Source: JACMLD01 sp039919885
Lineage (GTDB): Bacteria > Bacteroidota > Bacteroidia > Chitinophagales > Chitinophagaceae
Assembly (NCBI GenBank): GCA_039919885.1
Contig: JBDSEV010000022.1
Location: 76,869 to 140,868 of the forward strand
Reading direction: 5' to 3'
DNA: 64,000 nt
Shown: piece after piece, positions 17,846 to 26,688 of the stretch
How positions within the stretch are numbered: position 1 is the stretch's first letter
Layout: the number at the start of each line of letters is the position of its first letter
Notes under the pieces: model-generated
The model's database searches: none
Told to the model about the DNA's origin: nothing
What the model saw: the letters and a program-made list of their open reading frames with translations, nothing else
Made by a program: the position numbers and the translations under genes

Positions 17846-20800
17846 CTAAAAAGCTACTTCCGACTGGGGTATAACACCTTTGTGCATTCGTTGTAAAAAC
17901 AGCAGCATCGCCTCCATTGTTTTTACATCCGCAACTACTAATAAAAACAATCTGCCAACCTGTTTTAACTTTGCCTTGTTGGTGTGTTTCTGCAGATAGT
18001 CCAGCGTGTTTTTAAAGATATCAGATTCAAAATAAGGAGAGTCCGGCCGGTTAATGAAATAACAACGGAGGATCTCATCTTTCAGGCTCATCTTTTCAAA
18101 TCCCAGTTCCACAGCCAGCTTGCGGCAACGTACAGTGGTAAATAAATCTTCTACCTGGTTAGGCAGCGGACCAAACCTATCTATCATTTCCTTGTGGAAA
18201 TCAAGCAATTCTTCTTCTGTATCGCAGTTGTCCAGGCGGGTGTACAACGATAGTCTTTCCGTGATGCTTTCCACATAGCTGTCGGGTATCAGTATTTCCA
18301 AATCTGTATCAATGGTGCAGTCATGCACAAAATCTTCCTGTTTTTGAATTTCATCCTTGAACACTTCGCGGAACGAGGTTCGCTTTAATTCGCGGATGGC
18401 TTCATCGAGTATTTTCTGGTACATTTCAAACCCAATCTCCGCCATAAAGCCGCTTTGTTCTCCGCCCAGCATATTGCCCGCCCCACGGATATCCAGATCA
18501 CGCATAGCAATCTGGAACCCGCTGCCCAGTTCGCTGTGCTGTTCCAATGTTTGCAAACGTTTTCTAGAGTCGGCCGGCAGCGTACTTACCGGGGGCGCCA
18601 GTAAATAACAAAATGCTTTTTTATTGCTACGGCCAACTCTTCCGCGCAGCTGGTGCAAATCGCTTAAACCAAACTGGTGTGCGTTGTTGATGATGATTGT
18701 ATTTACATTGGGTATGTCTACCCCACTTTCCACGATATTGGTACAAATCAGTACATCGTATTTCTGGTTGATGAAATCCAGGATTCTTTCTTCCAGCTCA
18801 TGCCCTTCTAACTGCCCGTGGGCAAAACCGATACTCAAATCAGGACAGAGCCCCTGTACCAGTCCTGCCATTTCTGCCAGTCCGTGTACGCGGTTATGAA
18901 TAAAAAAAACCTGGCCACCTCTTTCCGTTTCGTAATAAATCGCATCGCGTATAAAGTCTTCATTAAATACGGCTATCTCGGTTTGTATGGGCTGGCGGTT
19001 CGGCGGCGGCGTATTAATGATGCTTAGATCCCGGGCACCCATTAAACTGAACTGCAGCGTTCTTGGTATAGGCGTTGCCGTTAGCGTGAGGCAGTCGACA
19101 TTGGTGCGCAGGGTTTTAATTTTTTCTTTTGCTGCCACACCAAACTTTTGTTCTTCGTCAATCACCATGAGTCCCAGGTCCTTGAATTTTACTTCTTTCC
19201 CCAGCAGCGAGTGCGTACCAATTATAATGTCTACTTTTCCTTCTTCCAGCCTTTTGAGCGTTTCCTTCTTCTCTTTCGAAGACTTGAATCGGTTGATATA
19301 GTCCACCGTTACCGGAAAATCTTTCAACCGATCACTGAAGGTTTTAAAATGCTGGAAAGCCAGGATGGTAGTGGGTACCAATATTACGGCCTGCTTATTG
19401 TCGCAGCAGGTTTTAAACGCTGCGCGAACGGCTATCTCGGTTTTACCGAAACCTACATCACCACAAACCAGCCGGTCCATCGGTGCAGGCAGTTCCATAT
19501 CGCGTTTTACATCTGCGGATGCCTTGCTCTGGTCGGGCGTATCTTCGTAAATAAAAGACGCTTCCAGTTCTGTTTGCATATAATTATCGGGCAGGTGCGC
19601 AAAGCCATGCTGGGCTTTTCGCTGGGCATATAGCTTAATAAGGTCAAAAGCTATTTCCTTAACCTTCGTTTTGGTTTTTTCCTTGAGCCGGTTCCATACA
19701 TCACTACCCAGCTTATTTACTTTTGGTACCGAGCCTTCTTTACCGGTAAACTTGGCAATTTTATGTAGTGAATTGATGTTTACGTAGAGGATATCACTAT
19801 CTCTATAAATAATTCGTACCGCCTCCTGCAGCCTGCCATTTGCTTCTATCTTTTGAAGCCCGCTGTATACGCCAACGCCATGGTCAATATGGGTTACGTA
19901 ATCACCCGGCTGCAGTTCGCGCAGCGTTCTTAGCGTAAGTGCCTTATTCTTGTTGTAAGCCTGTTTTACTTTGTACTTGTGATAACGCTGAAAAATCTGG
20001 TGATCGGTATAACAGATAATTTTTAAGTCGTCGTCTATAAACCCCTGGTGAATGGAAACCGGTACCGGCGTGAGCTGGATGTCTGCCTTTAAATCGGTAA
20101 AGATGGTATGCAATCGTTCCAGCTGTTTCGGGTTTTCTGCAAATAAATAAATCGCATATTTTTTTGCCTCTCTTGCTTTTAAATCAGCAATCAATAAATC
20201 AAACTGCCGGTTAAAAGCGGGTTGTTCCTTGGTATGAAACTCAATTTCGTGCAGCGTGGTTAGGGATGGCTGGTGACCAAATTCGATGCGGTGCCGCAGC
20301 CGGATTTGATCTTCGATGGCTGCTGCCGTTATAAAATCTTCCGGTGTAATGTGTTTTTTTTCTAATTTATCATCGTCTTCATCAGCGGCAGTTTTTTTAC
20401 CTGGCGGAAGGAGTTCTTTCTGCAATTCAATAAAAAAATGGAGGTCTTCTTCTTCTACCGATATTTTTTCCTTGATAACATCCCAATCCTGTAACCAGAC
20501 AGCCGTGTTCTCCGGTAGAAATTCCAGTAACGATACTTTTTCCCCATCCTCAAACTGTGTTTCAACATTGGGGATGATGGTAACCTGCAGCAATTTCCGT
20601 TCACTTAGCTGTGTTTCCGGGTCAAACACCCTGATAGAATCCACGTCATTGCCAAACAATTCAATGCGGTAAGGTTTTTCGTTGCCAAAAGAATAGATAT
20701 CCAGTATACCACCTCGTATCGCAAATTGACCGGGCTCGTACACAAAATCTGTTTTGCTAAACCCGTACTGATCAAATTGCAGTAAGAGATTACCGATATC

Positions 20801-21265
20801 CAGTGAATCACCATTTTTTATGCGGATGATATTTGCCGACAATGTTTTAGGCAGCACGCATTTTTCAAATAATGCTTCCGGGTAGGTAACAATGATTTTT
20901 TTATTGCCGCCGCCGCTCAGTTTGGTCAATGCTTCTGTACGCAGCATTACATGCGAAGAATTGAGCAGCTTAAAATTCTTTTTATTTTTAAACGAAGCAG
21001 GAAAATAGAAAAGATCAAGCGCATTGGTAAGGTTCTCCAGGGTATTATGAAAATATGCTGCCTCTTCGGCGTCGTTCAGTACAATAAGGTGATTAATTTG
21101 TGCGCAGGAGGGATGTTGAAAGACAGCCGTTACTACAAACTGAGATGCACTGCCCCGGAGATTTTTAAGAAACAGCTGTTGTGGCGCAGACATAGTAATC
21201 TTGTCCGCAATAGAAAAAACGCGGGGATCTTTACCAAACGCTTCCAGCAACACATTCAAATTCAT
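17846..21265 (-). CDS. mfd: Transcription-repair coupling factor Mfd
   Basis: 1139 residues from the ATG at 21265. The frame is open for 78 more codons upstream, but that part (Arg/Gly-rich, then hydrophobic) does not look like Mfd, while MNLNVLLEAFGKDPRV does. Domains in order: UvrB-like N-terminal module, CarD-like RNA polymerase-interacting domain at about 445-500 (GDYVTHIDHGVGVYSG), superfamily 2 helicase with P-loop GDVGFGKTE near 600, DEEQ near 704, TATPIPRTL and QLRGRVGRS near 875, and a C-terminal TRCF domain. It removes stalled RNA polymerase and recruits UvrA. UvrC is encoded at 31865 in the same window. A TATATTTG box lies eight bases before the start. Confidence 0.96.
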   Translation of the reverse strand: MNLNVLLEAFGKDPRVFSIADKITMSAPQQLFLKNLRGSASQFVVTAVFQHPSCAQINHLIVLNDAEEAAYFHNTLENLTNALDLFYFPASFKNKKNFKLLNSSHVMLRTEALTKLSGGGNKKIIVTYPEALFEKCVLPKTLSANIIRIKNGDSLDIGNLLLQFDQYGFSKTDFVYEPGQFAIRGGILDIYSFGNEKPYRIELFGNDVDSIRVFDPETQLSERKLLQVTIIPNVETQFEDGEKVSLLEFLPENTAVWLQDWDVIKEKISVEEEDLHFFIELQKELLPPGKKTAADEDDDKLEKKHITPEDFITAAAIEDQIRLRHRIEFGHQPSLTTLHEIEFHTKEQPAFNRQFDLLIADLKAREAKKYAIYLFAENPKQLERLHTIFTDLKADIQLTPVPVSIHQGFIDDDLKIICYTDHQIFQRYHKYKVKQAYNKNKALTLRTLRELQPGDYVTHIDHGVGVYSGLQKIEANGRLQEAVRIIYRDSDILYVNINSLHKIAKFTGKEGSVPKVNKLGSDVWNRLKEKTKTKVKEIAFDLIKLYAQRKAQHGFAHLPDNYMQTELEASFIYEDTPDQSKASADVKRDMELPAPMDRLVCGDVGFGKTEIAVRAAFKTCCDNKQAVILVPTTILAFQHFKTFSDRLKDFPVTVDYINRFKSSKEKKETLKRLEEGKVDIIIGTHSLLGKEVKFKDLGLMVIDEEQKFGVAAKEKIKTLRTNVDCLTLTATPIPRTLQFSLMGARDLSIINTPPPNRQPIQTEIAVFNEDFIRDAIYYETERGGQVFFIHNRVHGLAEMAGLVQGLCPDLSIGFAHGQLEGHELEERILDFINQKYDVLICTNIVESGVDIPNVNTIIINNAHQFGLSDLHQLRGRVGRSNKKAFCYLLAPPVSTLPADSRKRLQTLEQHSELGSGFQIAMRDLDIRGAGNMLGGEQSGFMAEIGFEMYQKILDEAIRELKRTSFREVFKDEIQKQEDFVHDCTIDTDLEILIPDSYVESITERLSLYTRLDNCDTEEELLDFHKEMIDRFGPLPNQVEDLFTTVRCRKLAVELGFEKMSLKDEILRCYFINRPDSPYFESDIFKNTLDYLQKHTNKAKLKQVGRLFLLVVADVKTMEAMLLFLQRMHKGVIPQSEVAF

Positions 21266-21273
21266 GAAGGCTG

Positions 21274-21281
21274 CAAATATA
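21274..21281 (-). promoter_or_regulatory. Possible -7 box close to the mfd start
   Basis: Minus-strand TATATTTG is a perfect TAnnTTTG box eight bases before the mfd ATG at 21265. If used, the leader would be only a few bases long. No TTG at about 20 bp upstream. The rest of 21282-21588 shows no gene or other signal I can support. Confidence 0.35.
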
Positions 21282-21590
21282 CGAATGCTATGGCAAAAAA
21301 CAGGTTTATCAATCGCCGGGATTATTTTTACTACCGTTGCGTTTGCTGTGTTAATAAGAATTTTCATACCATTGCGGCACGCACCTCCGTGAAATATTCC
21401 TCCCGTCCGGCGTAGTAAAAAAATCCCGCGCAGCGGTGGTAAAAAAAACCGCGTAGCCTGCCTGCCATGAAGCAGGTGCTGTTGTCTGCAGTCCCACAAA
21501 ATGACTTGTTGCAGGAAAATTAAATCGAATTAAGAAAAAAGACTTTACATTAGCGGCACGAATACACGATTGCCTGCCATTATTGACAAA

Positions 21591-21617
21591 AGCCCCGGTT
21601 AGCCGGGGCTTTTTTTG
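21591..21617. terminator. Strong hairpin terminator between mfd and apaG
   Basis: AGCCCCGG (21591-21598) pairs perfectly with CCGGGGCT (21603-21610) across a four-base loop, followed by seven T on the plus strand. On the minus strand the run is shorter (TTTG). By position it should end the apaG transcript, which runs on the minus strand; the longer T-run points the other way, so it may act in both directions. Confidence 0.7.
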
Positions 21618-21736
21618 TGCTCAGGCCGCATATTGGCCAATGCTGCAGCAAGACAGTCAACCGTCTGTAGTAGCGTAATGTTTTTAAAAATTGGATGAAA
21701 ATGCGGAGATCCGCTGAAGCGTAGCTAAAAAACTGA

Positions 21737-22123
21737 TTAATTGTTTTTAAACGGAACCACCATTTCAAAAGAAGGAATGGCCACCTCGAAGATTTTCTTT
21801 GTGCTCAGGTTCTCCATTTGGTAGGTTCCTGTCATGCGGCCCATTTCTGTACGCAGGTTGCAGCCGCTTACGTACTCATATTTCTCACCTGCATTTAATG
21901 TAGGTTGCACACCCACTACGCCTTCTCCATCCACTTCCCGGTTTTGACCGTTGCTGTCGAAGATCTGCCAGTGACGGCGGTGCAATTTTACCGGAAAGCT
22001 GTTTTTATTTTCTATTGAGATGCGGTACGCAAACATAAACTCAGACTGCAATGGGTTGGAGTAGTCTGGCTGGTAGAATGTTTCTACACTTATCTCTATG
22101 CCTTCTGATACTTTGGAGACCAT
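21737..22123 (-). CDS. apaG: ApaG family protein
   Basis: 128 residues from the ATG at 22123. The frame is open upstream to 22237, but the family begins at MVSKVSEGIEISVETFY and the usual length is about 125. ApaG is a small fibronectin-III-like beta-sandwich protein. Typical stretches are FMFAYRISIENKNSFPVKLHRRHW, split here as FAYRISIENKN and VKLHRRHW, then GEGVVGVQPTLNAGEKYEY and MTGTYQM. The role is poorly defined; in enterobacteria loss affects cobalt resistance and Mg efflux, and the fold also occurs in F-box proteins. It stands alone and is divergent from icd. The 471-bp gap to icd holds no other gene. Confidence 0.93.
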   Translation of the reverse strand: MVSKVSEGIEISVETFYQPDYSNPLQSEFMFAYRISIENKNSFPVKLHRRHWQIFDSNGQNREVDGEGVVGVQPTLNAGEKYEYVSGCNLRTEMGRMTGTYQMENLSTKKIFEVAIPSFEMVVPFKNN

Positions 22124-22390
22124 AGGAATTTTGTTTGCTGCCGAAAGATACAAAAAAAGAGCGAGCTGAGCGCAGGGAAGGCAAAAACATGCTAAGGGTT
22201 TGCACGGAGCAACGGCATAAAAAGTCTTGAAAGGCAAAAACCGCCACCGTGCTATTTTTTCAATCTTGTAATGCGCATATAATTTGTGAAAGTTTGCTTA
22301 CTGTGGAAGCCTGCGTCGATCGCCGCCGGCAAAATACCTTGTTTGCGCGCATCGTGCGATGAGGCACGCCGTTTAGAAATCAGGGTGTCG

Positions 22391-22398
22391 TAGTTTTG
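22391..22398 (+). promoter_or_regulatory. Possible -7 box upstream of icd
   Basis: TAGTTTTG fits TAnnTTTG and is the only such box on the plus strand in the 22124-22594 gap. It lies 196 bases before the icd ATG, so the leader would be long; no TTG occurs at the expected distance. The rest of the gap shows nothing I can support. Confidence 0.25.
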
Positions 22399-22594
22399 TG
22401 ATTGGGAATTTTATACCCGTCCCTGAAGAATGCGCGCGAGTACGCTTATATTTGGAGCGCCTTGCCATTCCCTCAAGTATATTTTTGATAGTCATACGAA
22501 ATTTGTTTACCGATCGTTTCAAAACCTGCTGGTTTTCCGGCAAAAATTGCAGGGGCCAGCTTTAAAAATAGCGCAGTTCATCAAAAAATATAAT

Positions 22595-24046
22595 ATGAAA
22601 ATAGCAGTTGCAAACGGAGATGGTATCGGACCGGAAATCATGGCCGCCGTTTTAAAAATATTCAAGGCCAATAATGTTCCGCTTGAGTATGAATTTGTGG
22701 ACATGGGAAAATGGGTTTTCGACAAAGGTTTTTCAAACGGCATGACGCCGGAAGCGCAACAGGCGATTGAATCACTGGGCCTCCTCTTTAAAGGGCCAAT
22801 GGAAACACCCAAGGGAAAAGGTGTTAAAAGCATTAACGTTACGGCCAGGAAAACATGGAACACGTTCGCCAACAAAAGAGTATTCCAGACATTGCATGGC
22901 GTAGATACCGTGTTCAGTAAAGGCGGCATTCCGATAGACATTACCATCGTTCGCGAAAACATAGAAGATACCTATGGCGGCATTGAACACATGCTTACCC
23001 ATGATGTGGCATTGAGCCGGCGGTTTATTACGCGGCCGGGGAGCATGCAGGTAATCCGCTATGCTTTTGAAATGGCGAAACTGAAAAAAGCTACCCGTAT
23101 CAGTTGCGGTCACAAAGCCAATATTATGAAGCTGACTGACGGCTTGTTTTTAGAATGTTTTTATGAAGTAGCTAAAGAATACCCCGAACTGAAATCCGAT
23201 GATATTATTGTGGATGACCTGTGTATGAAACTGGTAACACGTCCGGATCTTTTTGATGTGGTAGTGCTGACCAACCTACAGGGCGATATTGTGTCTGATC
23301 TCTGCGCAGGACTGGTGGGTGGCCTTGGTTTTGCACCTTCCGCAAATATTGGCGATCACATTTCCATTTTTGAAGCGGTGCATGGAACAGCGCCGGATAT
23401 TGCCGGAAAAAATATTGCCAATCCCACCGCTTTGCTGCTGAGCGGTATTGCGATGCTGCTGCACGTGGGGTTAACAGAAAATTCCGCGGTGATAGAAAAC
23501 GCATTGCTGTATACGTTAGAGAGTGGTATTCATACCGGCGATTTCGGCGACAAATCAACCAAAGCGGTAGACACCACAGCGTTTGCCGACGCCATTATTG
23601 CCAACTTTGGAAAAAAGCCCGCCTTAAATGCAAAACCTGTAATGCCAAATGTGCCAGGCACACCTACGCCTTTCAAACTGGCACAGAATGCAATGATGTA
23701 TTCGCAGGACAATGGTGATGAAAGTATTGTTGGCGTGGACTTATTTATTGAAAGTCATGAGCAACCACAGGCCATTGCAGTAAAATGCCAGCGCCATGCG
23801 GGTGTTAAATTTAAACTGATAAACATCAGCAACCGCGGCACGCAGGTATGGCCTACCGGATCGGTGTATACCAACCTGGTAAACGTGTACAACGTGCGGT
23901 TTGAATCGCTTGACGGTGAACCACTGTACCAGCAGGATATCCTTGGATTGTATGTTAGCATGAGCGGCAATTTTAAAATATGCTCGTCAGAAATTTTAAA
24001 TATGTGGGGCGATAAGCGATCCTATAGCGTTGCAGCTGGCCAGTAA
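22595..24046 (+). CDS. icd: NADP-dependent isocitrate dehydrogenase, long form
   Basis: 483 residues from the ATG at 22595; the 55 codons open upstream are not conserved-looking, and MKIAVANGDGIGPEIM is the usual family start. The enzyme oxidatively decarboxylates isocitrate to 2-oxoglutarate in the TCA cycle. Visible motifs are NGDGIGPEI, ITIVRENIEDTYGGIEH (substrate binding), ANIMKLTDGLF, VDDLCMKLV, NLQGDIVSDLCAGL and EAVHGTAPDIAGKNIANPTAL, split here as EAVHGTAPDIAG and KNIANPTALLL. Residues from about 340 form a C-terminal extension (VGVDLFIESHEQPQAIA onward) like that of the Thermus and Rickettsia enzymes, which explains the length. The cofactor choice is by analogy. It is followed after 57 bp by a Fe-S protein gene. 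Confidence 0.9.
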   Translation: MKIAVANGDGIGPEIMAAVLKIFKANNVPLEYEFVDMGKWVFDKGFSNGMTPEAQQAIESLGLLFKGPMETPKGKGVKSINVTARKTWNTFANKRVFQTLHGVDTVFSKGGIPIDITIVRENIEDTYGGIEHMLTHDVALSRRFITRPGSMQVIRYAFEMAKLKKATRISCGHKANIMKLTDGLFLECFYEVAKEYPELKSDDIIVDDLCMKLVTRPDLFDVVVLTNLQGDIVSDLCAGLVGGLGFAPSANIGDHISIFEAVHGTAPDIAGKNIANPTALLLSGIAMLLHVGLTENSAVIENALLYTLESGIHTGDFGDKSTKAVDTTAFADAIIANFGKKPALNAKPVMPNVPGTPTPFKLAQNAMMYSQDNGDESIVGVDLFIESHEQPQAIAVKCQRHAGVKFKLINISNRGTQVWPTGSVYTNLVNVYNVRFESLDGEPLYQQDILGLYVSMSGNFKICSSEILNMWGDKRSYSVAAGQ

Positions 24047-24103
24047 TACACTGACGAATGGATCATTTTGACAGCAGGAGTTTTTCCACCAGACAGTAGC
24101 AAT

Positions 24104-24544
24104 ATGCCTGAAAAAATTCACGAATACAGCAATTCATCTATTACCATTATCTGGAAGCCGGAAATTTGCATTCATTCCAAAATATGCTGGCACGGCCTGC
24201 GGTCAGTATTTGATCCGGCCAGAAGACCATGGATACTCCCGGACGCCGCTGATTCGGCCACCATTATGGCACAGATAGACAAGTGCCCGAGCGGTGCATT
24301 GAGTTACCTTAAAAAGGACGTGGCGGACAGACCGGATCCCATTGCCGTTACACCGCCGGAAAACGTCACCAATATTGAATGCCTGCCCGATGGACCTTTG
24401 CTGGTGACAGGCGCGGTGAGGGTGAAAAAAGCTGATGGCACCGAAGAAATAAAAACGGGCGCTGTCGCCTTGTGCCGTTGCGGCGCGTCAAAAAATAAAC
24501 CATACTGCGATGGTGGGCACAAAACGATAGGATTTGAAGGATAA
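24104..24544 (+). CDS. 4Fe-4S mono-cluster plus CDGSH iron-sulfur protein
   Basis: 146 residues from the ATG at 24104 (a TTG start at 24068 would add 12). The N-terminal half has Cys residues in ICIHSKICWHG and DKCPSGAL, the pattern of the divergent 4Fe-4S mono-cluster domain. The C-terminal half ends with CRCGASKNKPYCDGGH, which fits the CDGSH pattern C-x-C-x2-S-x3-P-x-C-D-G-x-H and binds a [2Fe-2S] cluster through three Cys and one His; the S/A/T position before His is Gly here. Both clusters in one chain suggest an electron-transfer or redox-sensing role; no partner is known. It follows icd closely and may share its transcript. Confidence 0.88.
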   Translation: MPEKIHEYSNSSITIIWKPEICIHSKICWHGLRSVFDPARRPWILPDAADSATIMAQIDKCPSGALSYLKKDVADRPDPIAVTPPENVTNIECLPDGPLLVTGAVRVKKADGTEEIKTGAVALCRCGASKNKPYCDGGHKTIGFEG

Positions 24545-24553
24545 CAAATACAA

Positions 24554-24754
24554 TCAGCTTGCTGTTTCCACCATAAAAAACATATAAACAACCCCCAACA
24601 ACAACAAGACAAAAAGAGCGGCGTAATGAATGCGGAGAAAAGATTTTTCTTTTTGTTCCTGTTCTTTCATTCTTGCCCGGCCATAAAGGATAAACGTAAT
24701 TATAGCAACTACCAGGGTAATAGCGGCGACGATTGCAAACAATGAAACAAGCAA
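24554..24754 (-). CDS. Small two-helix membrane protein, hypothetical
   Basis: About 66 residues if a TTG at 24754, one base past the stop of the preceding factor gene, is the start; there is no ATG before the middle of the frame. It has two strong hydrophobic segments (LVSLFAIVAAITLVVAIITF and IHYAALFVLLLLGVVYMFF) separated by a charged stretch RARMKEQEQKEKSF, the layout of a helical hairpin. The frame is open upstream inside the factor gene in another frame. Stop and start are so close that translational coupling is likely. An A7 run sits at the end of the upstream gene, so slippage is a remote option. Family not recognised. Confidence 0.5.
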   Translation of the reverse strand: MLVSLFAIVAAITLVVAIITFILYGRARMKEQEQKEKSFLRIHYAALFVLLLLGVVYMFFMVETAS

Positions 24755-24755
24755 A

Positions 24756-25100
24756 TCAGATTTTTTTGGATAATGTATACCCGGTTTTAATGAGCCATTG
24801 CAATACTTTATCGCGTTGGTCACCCTGCACAATTATTTCACCGTCCTTTACCGCACCACCACTCCCGCAATAATTTTTCAACTGTTTGCCCAGGCTTTCT
24901 AAGTTTTCCTCCGTACCGGAAAATCCGGTAACCAGTGTAACGGCCTTGCCTGCCCGACGTTTGGTATCCAGCCGTATGCGCAACCGTTGCTGTTTGGGCA
25001 ACAAGGTTTCTGCAGGTTCATGTTTGTCTTCCTCAAAAGAGAAATTTGGATCAGTACTGAATACAAAGCCCCGTGCATCGGGCTTATTCTTTTTTGACAT
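24756..25100 (-). CDS. eIF1/SUI1-like translation initiation factor (YciH type)
   Basis: 114 residues from the ATG at 25100 (five residues shorter than the longest frame; MSKKNKPDARGFVFST is the natural start). The SUI1 core is seen in RLRIRLDTKRRAGKAVTLV and GFSGTEENLESLGKQLKNYCGSGGAVKDGEIIVQGD, here GKQLKNYCGSGGAVKDGEI and VQGDQRDKV. Bacterial members resemble eukaryotic eIF1 and E. coli YciH, which affects start-site selection in vitro; the in vivo role is unclear. The gene lies between nadC upstream and a small membrane protein downstream, all on the minus strand with tight spacing, so the three probably form one transcript. Confidence 0.9.
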   Translation of the reverse strand: MSKKNKPDARGFVFSTDPNFSFEEDKHEPAETLLPKQQRLRIRLDTKRRAGKAVTLVTGFSGTEENLESLGKQLKNYCGSGGAVKDGEIIVQGDQRDKVLQWLIKTGYTLSKKI

Positions 25101-25124
25101 AAGCTGTTTTTTCAAAAAAAATGA

Positions 25125-25982
25125 TTACCCGGCAATGACTGCTTTCAAACTTAGATCCAGGCTCTTTGCCTGGTGAATCAGCGCGCCGGCGCTTATAAAA
25201 TCAACCCCTGTTGCCGCGTACGCTTCAATATTATCAAGATTAATACCGCCGCTGGCTTCTGTTTCAAATCTGCCGTCGATGAGTTCTACTGCGGCGGCCA
25301 CCATTTCCGGGGTATAATTATCCAGCATTACCCGGTTCACTTTGCCCACTGCCAGCACTTTTTTCACATCGTCCAGGCTCCTGGTTTCCACTTCAATTTT
25401 AAGACCCGGTTTAACTGTTTCCACGTATTGCCATGCCCGTTCTATGGCCTGCTGCAGTCCGCCGCAGTAGTCAATATGGTTATCCTTCAGCATAATCATA
25501 TCATACAAACCCATGCGGTGGTTTGCGCCGCCACCGATGCGTACGGCTTCTTTTTCAAGCAGGCGGAAATTCGGGGTTGTTTTACGGGTATCCAGCAATT
25601 TCGTGGTATACCCTTTTAACTTATCGGAATACTGGCGGGTTAGTGTAGCAATACCGCTCATACGCTGCATGCAGTTTAAGATCAGTCGCTCACATTGTAA
25701 AATAACATGCACCAGCGTTTCGGCCTCAAATGCCGTCTCACCGGGCTGCATGCCGTCACCATCTTTTTTATGGGCCGTAAAGCTGACAGCGGGGGCAGCA
25801 TACTGAAATATCTTTTCTGCAACCGACATCCCCGCAAGGACACCGGCCTGCTTTATTTTTAACACCGCTTTACCCCTGGCGCCGGCGGGTATGCAACAAA
25901 GCGTGGAGTGATCACCGTCGCCAACATCTTCCTTCAATGCCGCGGCTATTAATTGGGCCAGCTGTTCGTTAAATGTGACCAT
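25125..25982 (-). CDS. nadC: Nicotinate-nucleotide pyrophosphorylase (carboxylating)
   Basis: 285 residues. It converts quinolinate and PRPP to nicotinate mononucleotide in de novo NAD synthesis. Family motifs visible are ERLILNCMQRMSGIAT, LLDTRKTTPNFRLLEK, AVRIGGGANHRMGL, KDNHI, IEVETRSLDDV, VMLDNY and EASGGINLDNIEAYAATGVDF, split here as EASGGINLDN and AYAATGVDFIS. The length is normal. nadA and nadB are not in the window. TATCTTTG ends four bases before the ATG, suggesting a very short leader. DUF4783 lies upstream on the same strand, as in many Bacteroidota genomes, but a terminator at 26045-26078 separates them. Confidence 0.96.
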   Translation of the reverse strand: MVTFNEQLAQLIAAALKEDVGDGDHSTLCCIPAGARGKAVLKIKQAGVLAGMSVAEKIFQYAAPAVSFTAHKKDGDGMQPGETAFEAETLVHVILQCERLILNCMQRMSGIATLTRQYSDKLKGYTTKLLDTRKTTPNFRLLEKEAVRIGGGANHRMGLYDMIMLKDNHIDYCGGLQQAIERAWQYVETVKPGLKIEVETRSLDDVKKVLAVGKVNRVMLDNYTPEMVAAAVELIDGRFETEASGGINLDNIEAYAATGVDFISAGALIHQAKSLDLSLKAVIAG

Positions 25983-25986
25983 ACAA

Positions 25987-25994
25987 CAAAGATA
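25987..25994 (-). promoter_or_regulatory. Possible -7 box abutting the nadC start
   Basis: Minus-strand TATCTTTG is a perfect TAnnTTTG box followed by TTGT and the nadC ATG. No -33 TTG was found at the normal distance. Confidence 0.35.
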
Positions 25995-26044
25995 AAGGCT
26001 AAAGCTGAAAGCGTGGCGTGCGCCGGATTATGCTGCGTATCCGG

Positions 26045-26078
26045 CAAAAAAAAGCCTGCAATTGTATTGCAAGCCTTT
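26045..26078 (-). terminator. Terminator after the DUF4783 gene
   Basis: AAAGCCTGCAAT (26051-26062) pairs with ATTGCAAGCCTTT (26066-26078) with one wobble or bulge, loop TGT. The minus strand continues into a T-run (26046-26053), so it ends transcripts of the DUF4783 gene before nadC. Confidence 0.75.
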
Positions 26079-26100
26079 AGGTCTTTCAGGGGTAATATTA

Positions 26101-26505
26101 TTACTCAACGGTTTGGAAAGCGATCTCCTGCAAGACCTGTTTGCTGTCCTTTTGTTTCATAAATAATTTGGTACGGTAATCGCCGTTTTTCGTTTTCAAT
26201 GTGCCGATGCAATATTTGGAACCGTTGTTTTCGCCTTTGTATTTAATTTCAAAACTGCGTACATTATTGTAGCTGAAGAAATCCCGGATGATCATCTCGG
26301 CCTGTGCCCGGCTGTAGTTGTCACTTTTGTCCGGAAGGGTGATGTCTACACGGCTATCAAAATAACGCGATAACTGGGTAGCATTTCCTGCTTTTATAGC
26401 GCCTACAATATCTTCAATTTCCATTCCGGTGACATAGGCAGGGCGGGAAAAAGAAGGTAGCAAAAAAAGGCATGACAGCACGGCAAGCCACAGGTAGTTT
26501 TTCAT
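26101..26505 (-). CDS. DUF4783 family exported protein
   Basis: 134 residues. The N-terminus MKNYLWLAVLSCLFLLPSFS is a signal peptide, probably cut near SFSRPA. The mature part of about 110 residues has an NTF2-like look: IVGAIKAGNATQLSRYFD, VDITLPDKSDNYSRAQAEMI, IRDFFSYNNVRSF and a strand-rich end with IGTLKTKNGDYR. This matches DUF4783, small periplasmic proteins found next to nadC in many Bacteroidota. Ligand and function are unknown; NTF2-like folds often form a small binding pocket. Divergent from gpmI, with a 183-bp gap. Confidence 0.85.
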   Translation of the reverse strand: MKNYLWLAVLSCLFLLPSFSRPAYVTGMEIEDIVGAIKAGNATQLSRYFDSRVDITLPDKSDNYSRAQAEMIIRDFFSYNNVRSFEIKYKGENNGSKYCIGTLKTKNGDYRTKLFMKQKDSKQVLQEIAFQTVE

Positions 26506-26688
26506 AAATCTTTCCTTTAGTTCTTCAAGTAATGGATGGAAGTATTAGTCTTCAAAAGGGGTGGATTGCAAGGTTCTATACAATCACTAAAAATATGCCA
26601 ACTTGATTTATGTGTAAAAAAAACGCTTATTCCATTTGATTTTTACGACTGCCCGGATGATTACCGTGGAATTCGGTAATTTTAAAGC

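Noticed and set aside
21266..21499. 78-codon N-terminal extension of mfd
   Set aside because: The sequence is unlike Mfd and the promoter-like box lies within it; the ATG at 21265 fits the family start.
21580..21768. Minus-strand frame of 62 codons overlapping the end of apaG
   Set aside because: Contains the strong hairpin at 21591-21617 and overlaps a certain gene.
22430..22594. 55-codon N-terminal extension of isocitrate dehydrogenase
   Set aside because: The family begins at the ATG at 22595; the extension has no targeting or domain features.
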